Translations under genes and position numbers: made by a program
Source of the DNA: Paracentrotus lividus
Lineage: Eukaryota > Echinodermata > Echinoidea > Camarodonta > Echinidae
Assembly: GCA_940671915.1 (NCBI GenBank)
Contig: CALNVZ010003434.1
Coordinates: 18,123,182-18,187,181, forward strand
Direction: 5' to 3'
Length of the DNA: 64,000 nucleotides
Notes under the pieces: model-generated
The model's input: only the letters and a program-made list of their open reading frames with translations
Told to the model about the DNA's origin: nothing
Database searches by the model: none
Part shown: in pieces, positions 23,684 through 33,226 of the stretch
How the letters are laid out: each line of letters starts with the position of its first letter
Numbering within the stretch: position 1 is the stretch's first letter

Positions 23684-24230
23684 GCAGGCGCGTATCAGGA
23701 TTTGGCACCCCGGGGGGGGCCGATGTGATTTTGATTTTGGAGCCCCCCCCCCTCCCCAGGGTGGATCCAAGAGGCACATCCTATTTTTCCCCATTACACG
23801 CGGAAGACAAAAGCGGGGGGGGGGTAGGTGTTTGAATTTCTTTTCGACCTTCGGCCAACCATACGGCCATATATCAGCTGTAGGCTAGGTTTCAGATGTG
23901 AATCAGCTCAACTCATGAATACATATTTCCGTTTTTTGTGTGTTTTTTTCTTTCATTTTGCTCGATTCGGCGCCCCTAAGGTCAAGGGGGGGGGGGGGGG
24001 TAGGTGTGAATTGTTTTTCGACCTTCGGACCAACCATAGGGCCATATATCAGCTGTAGGGTAGGTTTCAGAAGCGAATAGCTTAAGTCATGAATACATAT
24101 TTCCGTTTTTTTTTTTCTTCTTCTTCTTTTCATTTTGCTCGAATTCGCGCCCTAAAGGTCAATTTGGCGCCCCTTTGAGGTCCCACCGGGGCCCGGGCCC
24201 GGAACCCCCCCCAGAATACGCAGATGGTAC
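23684..24230. mobile_element. Short element with GCGCGTAT ends and G-tracts
   Basis: One end reads GGCGCGTAT-CAGGATTTGG. The other, on the opposite strand, reads GCGTATTCTGGGGGG. The interior has two tandem copies of a unit of about 170 bp containing GGGCCATATATCAGCTGTAG, separated by long G runs. In the right arm this element is split by the inversion of block X. Open frames over it are artefacts of G-tracts. Confidence 0.5.
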
Positions 24231-24419
24231 ATGTACGTAATTAGTATGTGAAATTAAATTTGTTTAAAACGATGATAAGGACCCATTTCTGTGAATTCAA
24301 GCAAATAATAATCTCCCCTCAGCGATTTGCGCCTCTGCAATTTAGGAAACTGAGATTGACCCGTCCCTTAAACTGAGTTCAAGTTGTGTAACGTAACTGA
24401 TGCCAGCAAAACATTCGGG

Positions 24420-24772
24420 AATTATGTACATAATTTATTGTTAGATAATTGGACGTTTCTTACTGGATATTTATGAGTATATTTATCCGTAAGTGCATGT
24501 TTAGTCTAGAGATAATTATTTTGTGTATGTAAAATTTGTGTTCCATTTGTCATTTGTGTTAATAACGTTTTCTTAATGTTTAAAAAATATCTTATAATTT
24601 GTCTACTTAATTTATTGAAATTTATTATGATATAATTTATGTTATAATGTGAACTATTGTGATGTCAACTGTTATATTTATTGTACACATGTTTTATTCA
24701 GCCTTTGGCTGCGACACATGTTTTCATGAATAAACCATTTTGGAATTGATTTGAATTGAATTGAATTGACTT
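24420..24772 (+). mobile_element. LINE 3' end with (TTGAA)n tail
   Basis: AT-rich 3' untranslated sequence ends in GAATTGATTTGAATTGAATTGAATTG, a tail type common in L2/CR1-like LINEs. No coding sequence remains. The upstream border is uncertain. It is matched at about 42,550-42,903. Confidence 0.4.
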
Positions 24773-25230
24773 TCAACGATTATCTTGTGCACCGCTTTAA
24801 GGGGGGGGGGGGTTATACCAAAATTTGATCAAAATTTCTGTACCTCAATGGACTAATAAGGTGTAAGGTATTTCAGTAGTTCTTTTGTTTTGGGAAAAAG
24901 AGAGCAAATTATATGAAATTTGGTTCATATTAAAAGGTGTAAAAGCATATATATTTGCATATTATATTTCATACCTCATTTCTTAAAATGTTGAATAACT
25001 AGTAATCTGATTGGTTAAAAGTGGGGTCACGTTTTCACCATGCCTCCAAAACAACGAACAAGGGTAACAGGCATAGATCATCGTGTATCTTCGTATATTG
25101 CTGTTATTTGTGGGACACATTTTTTGGTCCCCGAGAGTCCTAGAAGCGACCATTCCCCTCAAAGCAGTCATTATATCTATACTATCCATACAGTGAATAT
25201 TGAAAACAAAACTGTTCTGAACGATGTACA

Positions 25231-25360
25231 GGCGCGGATCGAAGAAAATGAATTGAATGCATTTCGGGGGCCCAATCGTCTGGGAACAAAGCGGCTCTTT
25301 GTCCCCAGACAATTGGGCCCCGAAATGCATTCCATTCGACTTTCTTGGATCCGCGCCTGA
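25231..25360. repeat. 130-bp hairpin element
   Basis: The arms (GGCGCGGATC... and ...GGATCCGCGCC) pair almost perfectly, including GAATGCATTTCGGGGGCCCA and its complement, around a loop of only a few bases near 25,298. It is present in both X copies. The open frames crossing it on both strands are by-products of the palindrome. Confidence 0.7.
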
Positions 25361-25909
25361 TGTAATCGGGGGCTAGCTTCGCTCATGCTTTAGCCCTATT
25401 TTAGAACTTGACATGTATACTATCAATATTATATTATTCTTATGTTATCATACGGAAACCAATAAATCAAATCTATTTCCAGACGAAAAGAATGTGTGTT
25501 TGTGTTTTATTGCTACATTTGAGGCTTTCTGTACATGTATATTGTTATATTCTAATCAGGATCAGTTTATGTTTTTTTTTTTTTTACCATTAGTGTTCTG
25601 CATATTTTGCATATATGAAAGCCAAGGTGAAAATGGGTACGTACTAGAAAATAAAAGCCCAGGAGGTACGATGAAAAAGGCAGAGGAAAACGATTACACC
25701 CACAAATTAAATATCATTCTTTGTTCTGTTGGCAATACGTTACCAAGGAGGACGCGTGATTTTATACTAAGGTCAAGATCTGTCGAAACCTTTTTGTAAT
25801 ACATGACTAGGGTTACTTTATGCCCCAAATATAATGTATACATAATATATTATATATATGATTTACTTTTATTTATTATGGTTTTTGTCTTGTTTGTTAT
25901 GATTTTTCT

Positions 25910-26002
25910 GTCAGAGATCCCGATGAAGGCATAAGCCGAAAGCTTGATTAAAGATTCAAAGTCCAGCAACGTCCAAGCTTGTCCTAGACTTTTTTATTCA
26001 TA

Positions 26003-26039
<37 letters not shown>

Positions 26040-26040
26040 C
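25910..26040 (+). repeat. Penelope-type flank motif with (AT)n
   Basis: CCGATGAAGGC, ATAA loop, GCCGAAAGCTTG, then AGCAACGTCC and CCTAGACTTTTTTATTCATA, followed by an (AT)n run at 26,004-26,036. The same ordered motifs occur on the minus strand at 26,700-26,780. It resembles a hammerhead core with one changed core base (CCGATGA for CTGATGA). Confidence 0.35.
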
Positions 26041-26091
26041 TACCTATTTCGTCCTTAAGGCGAATTTCTTTGTTTCCTCCTTTTATATCGC

Positions 26092-26690
26092 CCCAACTAA
26101 CCCTATCCCAACCATATAGAATTGGGCGTTAAGTGAGGAATTTTTCGCCTATAGAAAGTCGCTATTAAATTATCCCGAGTGCAGATTTGTTTCTCCGAGG
26201 CCGCAGGCCGAGGTGAAATAGATCTGCACGAGGGATAATTTAGTTTTTGAAGTTCATATAGTCAAGTAATGTTGCAAAATGGAGCGTTCACTATCTATTA
26301 TAGTAAATAGACCATGAGATCTTTGACCTTGCCTAATCTGATTTTATGTTTGCCAATTTTTTAGTGCTGATTAAGCTATTGTGACGTATATTGTTGCTCC
26401 GCCTACCCATTGTTATTAACTTTTGTGCGCACCATTTTTATTGTTATTACGCGCTAGCGCAACAAGGTAATCGATAGAATCGATACTCTCCCCATTCATT
26501 TAACACGGGCTTTACCCTCCAAAAACCGAAAGTTATATTGTACGTATGTACAATATAACAAATTGAAGGTAGGTCACGTGGTACTGACCTAGCCAATCGC
26601 AACGCGTATTTTTCTATCTCTATTTACTATATATATATATATATATATTATAGTGTGATGAGACTCAACTTTTTTGACATGACGATGTAT
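26092..26690. other. Single-copy spacer with two hairpins
   Basis: A hairpin at about 26,168-26,243 carries CCGAGGCCGCAGGCCGAGG at its tip, with ATTATCCC/GGGATAAT arms. A perfect 28-base palindrome centred on GTAC-GTAT-GTAC lies at 26,531-26,558. No coding potential was seen. Confidence 0.5.
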
Positions 26691-26699
26691 CTCCAGATG

Positions 26700-26940
26700 C
26701 TAAAATTTGTGTTATGAATAAAAAGTCTAGGAACAGTTTAGACGTTGCTGAACTTTCGGCTAATTTGCCTTCATCAGGATTTCTTAGGCAGTGGGGTGTG
26801 TGTGACGGGTTTGTATTCATTCTGAATAATAGACAAACACAAAAACGTAACGCACAACTTCACGGCCTAAGAAATCTTGATGAAGGCGAATTAGCCGAAA
26901 CTAGATTAAATATTCAAAGTTCAGCAGCGTCTAAAGTGTA
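26700..26940. mobile_element. Foldback pair of Penelope-type motifs
   Basis: The left half (GACGTTGCTGAACTTTCGGC...) and right half (...GCCGAAACTAG...GTTCAGCAGCGTC) are inverted copies around CCTAAGAAATC. The plus-strand reading frame over the whole (75 codons) is an artefact of the repeat. Non-coding. Confidence 0.5.
26743..26780 (-). ncRNA. Hammerhead-ribozyme-like core
   Basis: On the minus strand: CTGATGA, a 3-bp stem GGC/GCC with a six-base loop, then GAAA, which is the invariant catalytic core of hammerhead ribozymes. A short GTT/AAC stem and a GTC triplet follow, as stem III and cleavage site would, but with an extra unpaired G. I could not find a convincing stem I. Hammerheads are known from Penelope-like elements. 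Activity is not established. Confidence 0.3.
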
Positions 26941-26984
26941 AGAGAATACACGTACAACAGCCAATGGGCAACTCTTTTTTATTT

Positions 26985-27352
26985 AAATTTTGAAAGAAAT
27001 GGGTGAAGAGAATAATAGTTGACGTAGCTCAAATCAAAGTTCCCCAGAGCTATCCTCCCTTTTTTGGATAATTTTTTGGTGAGATCGAAAAAATGTCTAC
27101 GTCGGGAATCGAACCCGGGCCTCCAGCTTTGAACGCCGGTGCCTTTACCACTAGACCACAGAGACTGGTTAGTGGCTCGGGTGGACCCAATCCGATTGAC
27201 CGTCAGATAAACAGATTCTCAACCTCACCAATTCGATTCCCGGCGGAGACATTTTTTCGATCTCACCAAAAAATTTTCCAAAAAAGGAAGGATAGCTCTG
27301 GGGAACTTTGATTTGAGCTACGTCAACTATTATTCTCTTCACCCATTTCTTT

Positions 27353-27357
<5 letters not shown>
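26985..27357. mobile_element. Foldback SINE-like unit with tRNA-like module
   Basis: The two outer segments of about 105 bp (TTGAAAGAAATGGGTGAAGAG... and its complement) are near-perfect inverted repeats. The interior has a tRNA-like sequence on the minus strand. An (AT)n run follows at 27,357-27,397. The same tail (GATCTCACCAA...) accompanies the tRNA-like modules at 30.7 and 33.0 kb. Confidence 0.65.
27095..27165 (-). tRNA. tRNA-like sequence (probably SINE-derived)
   Basis: The 71-base minus-strand sequence has an A-box-like TGGTCTAGTGGTAAAGG, a B-box GGTTCGATTCC, an imperfect acceptor stem (GTCTCTG/CGTAGAC) and a 5-bp anticodon stem CCGGC/GCTGG with loop GTTCAAA, giving anticodon TCA. 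A UGA-reading tRNA is unlikely and the copy is repeat-embedded, so it is best read as a tRNA-derived element head and not a working gene. Confidence 0.35.
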
Positions 27358-27400
<43 letters not shown>

Positions 27401-27668
27401 AGTGAAGTTGGAATATGATCACTTTCAAATTGGCTTACCATTTTCCTAATACGCTCTGTATCGCTCTAATGACTTATGCATTACAACCCATGCAAATATA
27501 TATATATATATTTGTGCAACAGTATAGCAGCGAAAAGTTCTTGAGGAAAAAAAAGGATATCATAAGGTTAAAGGATACTTGAACTCAAGTTTTGCCGTTT
27601 ACAAATGCGGTGTGATATAAGCTTGTCATATCGGATTGTTCGTCGGATTCTATTTGAATGATCTAAGA

Positions 27669-28697
27669 ATGTTCGCTGTTCTTGTTGCAGTACTGGTTTC
27701 TCCTACCATTGGAATTTCTGGTAAGTTTTCTGTAACTGTTGTATGACTATTGATTGTGGGTTATCATTTTTATGTAAATATGTAAATAGTTTTTTCACCT
27801 CATTTTCAAAGTTCGTATCCAATATTTAGAATGGAAATGTGAAGCTTAAAATTGACTATTCCTCTAATCACGAAAAGACCAGATCGTAAAAATGATATTT
27901 TTATGTCAAATTTTCTAGTTTAATGAACCCAAGCTCCAAATATATTTTATTCTTATAAGAGGAAATTGTATTGCACAATATTGTCAATTGTTTTGCGAAA
28001 ATATATCAAATGCATTTAAAGGAGCATCTTTGCACTTAAAAGGAGCGAAATTGCACCATTAAGTAATTTTGCACCTCAAAAACTGCTACCAATGTGGAAA
28101 GTAAAGCTTTTTGTCCCCCTTCTTTTGTATTTTCGAGATGCCTGAGACGGTTTTGAGACTAGTGGCAGAGACGTTTTGGAGATGTCACAGAGACGTCTCC
28201 GAGATGTCTCCCCGATGGAAAAGGTTATCGAAGACGTCTCTGTGTGTCCGACAAAGTGAAACTTACCACCTTTACTGTTCTTGTCTTTATAATCCGATTT
28301 ATCCGATTAGTCGCTGCATGTGGATCTATTTGGCTGGAATATGCAGGGTCGCGCTACAACTTCAGCACTTGTCGGGTGGATCATGGATCTGCTGTTTCTG
28401 CTTGTTCGGAACATGGATCTCATCTAGTGTATATCGGGTCCAAGGAGGAACAAGAATTCATAATGGACAATATTCAAGACACCGTTTGGTACTACTGGAT
28501 CGGACTGACCTGCAGATCTCCTTGTTCGTCTGTCACCTGGTTAGATGGGTCCAGTCTCACATATGACAATACTAATAATGGTTCCTTCGATGATGGAAGC
28601 AAATGCTTTCGATTTGGGGCAAATATAAATCCACGAGGATATTGGCATAATCGGATATGTTCCAGAAAATCTAGATATATTTGCGAAAAAGAAATCG
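27669..28697 (+). CDS. Secreted C-type lectin-domain protein (exons 27669-27720, 28311-28697)
   Basis: Exon 1 (27,669-27,720) encodes a hydrophobic signal peptide, MFAVLVAVLVSPTIGIS, and ends at a GTAAG donor in phase 1. Exon 2 begins at 28,311 after a pyrimidine-rich ...CCGATTAG acceptor, also phase 1. It encodes a full C-type lectin domain of about 125 residues: ACGSIWLEYAGSRYNFS, the WIGL core, paired cysteines, and WHNRICSRKSRYICEK in place of the usual WND...C. No EPN or QPD triplet is visible, so classical calcium-dependent sugar binding is doubtful. Exon 2 ends at GTGAGT in phase 1, so at least one downstream exon should exist, but the following sequence is the retroelement array. The intron carries a GAGACGTCTC repeat fragment (28,135-28,240). 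A likely role is extracellular recognition, possibly immune. Confidence 0.8.
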
Positions 28698-28834
28698 GTG
28701 AGTATGGCTTATTATATATTTGTACATTTTCGTGGTTTTGTGAATTGAAAAAAATATTTCTTATTATTCATTTATGGTAGGGCCTACATCATTCGTCGGT
28801 AACAAAAGACGGTAGTGTAGATTAGTGTAATTTT

Positions 28835-30660
28835 TTGTGTTAATGTTGGGATTACTTCAGTTCTAAGTTCAGGATGTTGGATTTCGGCAGCATGATGATG
28901 TGGTAGACAGAAGGTTGCAGCGGTTTAGTCCTCGGGGAGTGTTGGGGTTGGGCAGGGGAGTTGACTCTCCATGATAGTGTTGTAGGGTGGTTTTCGTTGT
29001 GCTTCCAGCATCCAGATGTACTTGCTGAGCTCGGTTTGTGTTCTCTTTTCTTGATGGATGACGTTTGCTTTGTTGTGGTGTATTGTTTTGTAAGGAGGTG
29101 GCTGTGTAGATCCTATTTATATAAGTTTCAACATGGTTGGGTGTGGCTACCTTAGCTTTGTAGACAATGATTGTGTGTTTTTCTTGGAAGGGGCAGTCGT
29201 CATTGTTTCCGCAGTTTGCAGTTTCTGGCTCTTTGTGTGGGTTTGTTGATGATTCTTCTTTAATTGTGGGCTTGATTATGGTTGATATGTTGTCATTGCA
29301 GCTGTAAGCTGACTTTTCAGAGTGTGTTCTTCTGTTACAGATTTTTCTAAGTTGGTTGCCGTTCAGGAAGTGTTGTTATGAGGGAGAGGAACCTTTTATC
29401 GATTGTCATGTCTTCTGAAAGGAGGGTTAACAAGGTGATGTTGCGTTTCCGCTGTTGTTTGATTATCGTTGGTGCTCGGGGATTGGGTATGGTGGTATGT
29501 TCAGGTTGGCATGTGGCCAGGCGTCCTGGTAGCGGTCTGTTGTATTCGGTCTTAGCATGTGTTAAACACTCTTTGCTCGTGGATATAGTATGACAGACAG
29601 GGTTTGTATGGAATGTGGGATTTTTGGTGAATGGTTTGATTTCTACATGGACATACAATGGGTGTGTTGAAGGGCTTTGTTAGTACGAGCTTGTATTAAT
29701 TTCTTGTCTCAGGTCTCTCTAAGATCATCTTGCTGCCCGCTTGTGGTTTGTGGACGATGGCCGCGCTCCATTTCACTGCCTGTAGATGCTCAAGATGTTT
29801 TATTTAGGCATCTATGCTTGGCGTGATTTCATTCAGGAGAGCACTGAGCCTACAAGCTCACGTGTTTCTGTGCTACAGTCGTAGGATCTCGCGCCTAGGA
29901 TCCATGGTGGTACATCAATACAGAACATCGGTTCTTTAGCCTTTATGTCAAGGCTTGTCTCCATGATAGAAGAGGCTGTTCTTGGCTTGGGAGAATAACA
30001 TTTTCTTCGGATGTTGATATGGTGTTGTGACTTCGAGAAGTTGATGGCTCTTTTTCAGGAGTTGTCCTGTCAATGGAGGGGTAAGAATTCTCTATGTAGA
30101 GATGTATGTTTGGGTGCCGGTGGTGTTTCATGCTTAGAAACGTATATCTTTCCAGGATTTTCTTGGAGACGATGGGCTTAATAGATTACTTTGTGGGCCC
30201 CTCCCTCAGATAGTGCCTGCATGTTGGTGTGGGTTAATGTTGTGTGGGGGGACTTTGTTTGGTCTTTTAGTGTTACGATATGGTCAGGTTGGAGCTATAG
30301 TACTGCATCCTATCTGAAAGATCTAAGGTCGCCGGGCAAATCCTTCTCGTTTCTATGTTGGTGGTGTGCGACTGAGCGCTTGGTCAGCTGACTCGTTGTA
30401 AGCGCTGTTTAACTGTCTTTCATTAGCTTGTCGTATTGGTTGTGGAGTGACGTGTGAGTTAGTTACTGTGTTCTTGTAAGCTGTTAGTAGGATGTTCTCT
30501 CGATGTGATTTCTTCAGATCTTTGTTATGTATATTCAATATATTATATATATATATAAGATATTGAATCAACTTGTCTGCTTGCATCTGTAAATACATGA
30601 TTCTACCCTGATTAAAGGAAACAGATGTGGAGGTTTGAGGATGCTGTTTATCTTGTAATC
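28835..30660 (-). pseudogene. Reverse transcriptase remnant, unit A
   Basis: Minus-strand fragments can be read in shifting frames: NKDLKK at about 30,520, a TLKDHKxNF-like stretch near 30,260, FYPSI near 30,080, SxNISTSEENVI near 30,010, and the catalytic-box region corresponding to YRDDG near 29,770. No frame stays open for more than about 100 codons. No endonuclease domain was recognised. Confidence 0.6.
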
Positions 30661-30679
30661 GGATCGGGTCCGCCTAACA

Positions 30680-30757
30680 CACTCTGTGATTAGTGGTTAA
30701 GGCACCGGCGCTCGTTCTATAGGCTTGGAGGGCCTGGGTTCGATTTCTCGGCGGAGA
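30680..30757 (+). repeat. tRNA-like module in array unit A
   Basis: TTAGTGGTTAAGGCACCGGCGC, then GGGTTCGATTTCTCGGCGGAGAC. A- and B-box-like strings are present but the anticodon arm is disrupted. Confidence 0.4.
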
Positions 30758-30919
30758 CATTTTTGATGTTTCACCATAATATCCAAATTAAGGAGAAGTT
30801 GGCATGTGGGAACTTAAATTCTTGAACTATGTTCTACTGTATTTGCTTCTTTCCCATTCTTTCGCTTGTTACACTTTGTTAAAGATAGGAAAAGTTTACG
30901 TTTTACTGCTAGAGACTGT

Positions 30920-32890
30920 TTCACTCCAGAGGGTTCTTAAATGAACTGAACTAACATATATTAATCAAGGTTCATTTCAGAATCACTCGTGTGAGCCAGG
31001 CCAGAAGAGTACATAAAGTTAAGTTGAAAAGAACAAAAAACAAACAGACAACACACAAGGTCAAGAATGGGATCGGGGGGGGGGACATAATATATTAAGT
31101 TCAGATATGTAGATAACTTTCTTGTGTTTAATGTGGAATTATTCATGTTGCTAGAGTTCTAGGATGTTGGATTTGTCGCAGCAGATGATGTGTGGTATGA
31201 CGAGGTGTGGCAAGCGGTTTAGTCTGCGGGAGTGGTATTGGGTTTGGGCTATTGTTGGCGATGACTCCTGTATGATAGTGTGTTAGGGTGTTTCCGTTGT
31301 CTCTTGCATGCCTAGTTATGAGCTTGCGTGAGCTTCGGGTTTGTGTTCTCTTTCTTGATGGAGTGACGCTTGCTTTGTGGTGGTGTATCCTTTTTGAAGG
31401 AGGTGGCTGCTAGAAGATTATCTATATATGGTTGTCAGCATGGTTTGGGGTGGCTACCTGTTGTGAGACAATTGCACTTGGTAGTGTATTTCCTGGAAGG
31501 GGCAGTCGTCCTTGTGTGTCCGCATGCGTTTTTCTGGTCTCTTGGTGTGGGTTGGTTGATGATTCTCTATTGTGGGCCTTGGATTATGGGTTGATATGTT
31601 GTCTCACTGCAGGCTGTATGACTTTCAGAGTGGTGCTTCTGTTAACAGATTTGTAAGTTGGTTGCCGATTCAGAAGTTTGGTTATTTGAGGGAGGAACCT
31701 TTTATCGATTGTCATGTGCTACTGAAAGGAGGGTTAACAAGGTGATGGTTGCGTTTCGCGCTGTTGTTGATTATCGTTGGTGGCTCGGGGTTGGTATGTG
31801 TAGTGTCAGGGGTTGGCATTCGGTGGCCAGTCGTCCCTGGAGGCTCTGGTTGTATTCCGGTTTGGCATGGTTAAACACTCTCTTGCTGGCGCTGGATATA
31901 GTTTGAAGACCGGGTTATGTATGGAATGTGGGATCTTCTTGGTGATGTTTGATTCTTACCATGGACATACACTGGGTGGTTTCAGGGCTTTGAGTAACTG
32001 TCTTGTATTATTTCTTGCAGGTCACTCTTCTAGATCAGTGCTCTGCGTGCCTTGTCTGTTTGTGGACGATTGGCCGTCCATGCATCCCCTGTAGAGCAGA
32101 TGTTTTATTTAGGTCACTATGCTTCTGATTTCATTCTAGGATATTAATGATGTCTACATAGCTCACGTGTTTCTGCTACGTCGTAGGATCCCGGCTAGAT
32201 CCCATGGTGACTCAAACAGAACATCGGCTTTTAGCCTTTTTGTCAAGGCTTGTCTCATGAAGAGATAGGCTGTTCTTGGTTGGGAGATTACATTTTCTTT
32301 CGGATGTTGATATGGTTGTGAACTTCGAGAAGTTGATGGCTCTTAGGAGTTGTCTGTATATGGGGGTAGATAATTCCTATGTCGATTAGAGATGTAATGT
32401 TGGCGTTGTTTCCATGCTTAGAACCAGTTATTACTATCCTTCCAGGATTTTCTTGGAGACGAATGCCAATTCTCACTTTTGCTTGGGTTGTATAAGCTGC
32501 TGCATGTTGGGTGGGTTCGGAAAGTTTGCTTTGTGGAATCTTTTAGTGTTACAGTATGCAGGTTTTGGAGCTATACTTGCATCCTATCTGAAAGATCAAA
32601 GGTTCGGCATGCAATATCCTTCTACGTTTCTATGTTGGGTGGTGTGTCACTGAGCGCTGGTCAAGACTTCTTGTAAGCTCGCTGTTTACAACACTGTCTT
32701 TCATTAGCATGTGTCGTATTGTTGTGGAGTGACGGTGTAGTAGTTACTGGTCTTTGTCAGCTGGTACGAGGATGTTCTTCGTCCCGGATTCTTTCAGATC
32801 TTTGTTTATGTATACATATATATATTATATTATAGATAAGTATTGAACGAAAACTTGTTCTGACTTGGATCTGTAAAATACGATGAATCT
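30920..32890 (-). pseudogene. Reverse transcriptase remnant, unit B
   Basis: Same order of motifs as unit A: KSEIG...NPGRI near 32,450, the FYPSI equivalent near 32,360, LxYRGC-like remains of YRDDG near 32,080, and KRNxTLL at about 31,740. It is heavily frameshifted. Flanking (AT)n lies at 32,815. Confidence 0.55.
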
Positions 32891-32977
32891 ACCCTGTCCC
32901 GACCAAAGGATAACCTAATTGGTGAGGTTAGGATCTGTTTTATCTGATGGTCAATCGGATCGGTCGCCCTAACCAGT

Positions 32978-33051
32978 CTACTGTGTCTAGGTGGTAAGGC
33001 ACCGGCGCTCGTTCTAAGCTGGAGGCCTGGGTTCGATTCCCGGCGGTAGAC
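32978..33051 (+). repeat. tRNA-like module in array unit B
   Basis: GTCTAC...GTAGAC acceptor-like ends, GTCTAGGTGGTAAGGCACC and GGGTTCGATTCCCGGCGG. The intervening loop is longer than a normal anticodon loop, so it is not called as a functional tRNA. Confidence 0.4.
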
Positions 33052-33226
33052 ATTTTCGATCTCACCAATAATATCCAAAAAGGGAGGAAAGCTCTGGCAT
33101 GTCTGGGGAACCTTATTCGAACTATGTCTCTGTTATTCTCTTTCCCCATTCCTTTCGCTGTTTAAACTTGTTAAAGATAGGAAAAGTTTACTTTTACTGT
33201 ACAGACTGTTTCACCCAAGGAGGTCT

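Larger units (their letters stand above)
4169..23710 (+). repeat. Left arm of giant inverted repeat
   Basis: Feature by feature this block is the reverse complement of about 44,080-63,455: LINE, nested LINE tail, foldback element, two-exon gene, MITE, LRR-Ig receptor and the paired TA-flanked elements occur in mirrored order with similar spacing. The LRR-Ig copies differ at about 22 of 794 comparable residues. Numerous one-base indels distinguish the arms. Together with the N gap at 41,809, this suggests allelic contigs joined head to head, though a true inverted duplication is possible. Confidence 0.9.
23717..26091 (+). repeat. Block X, left copy (direct orientation)
   Basis: This block matches 41,834-44,080 in the same orientation, although it adjoins arms that are inverted relative to each other. 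Both junctions fall in C/G tracts (CCCGGGGGGGCC and TATCGCCCC). It contains the 5'-truncated LINE tail, a hairpin and a Penelope-type motif listed separately. Confidence 0.75.

Noticed and set aside
23518..24133. Overlapping ORFs of 75-105 codons
   Set aside because: They depend on G-run lengths that differ between the two copies, and code for low-complexity sequence.
25040..25360. 106-codon ORF starting MPPKQRTRVTG
   Set aside because: More than a third crosses the perfect hairpin at 25,231-25,360, and the frame breaks in the second X copy.
27095..27165. Functional tRNA-Sec or suppressor tRNA
   Set aside because: The loop would give TCA, but the acceptor stem is imperfect, the length is that of an ordinary tRNA and not tRNA-Sec, and copies are repeat-embedded and degenerate.
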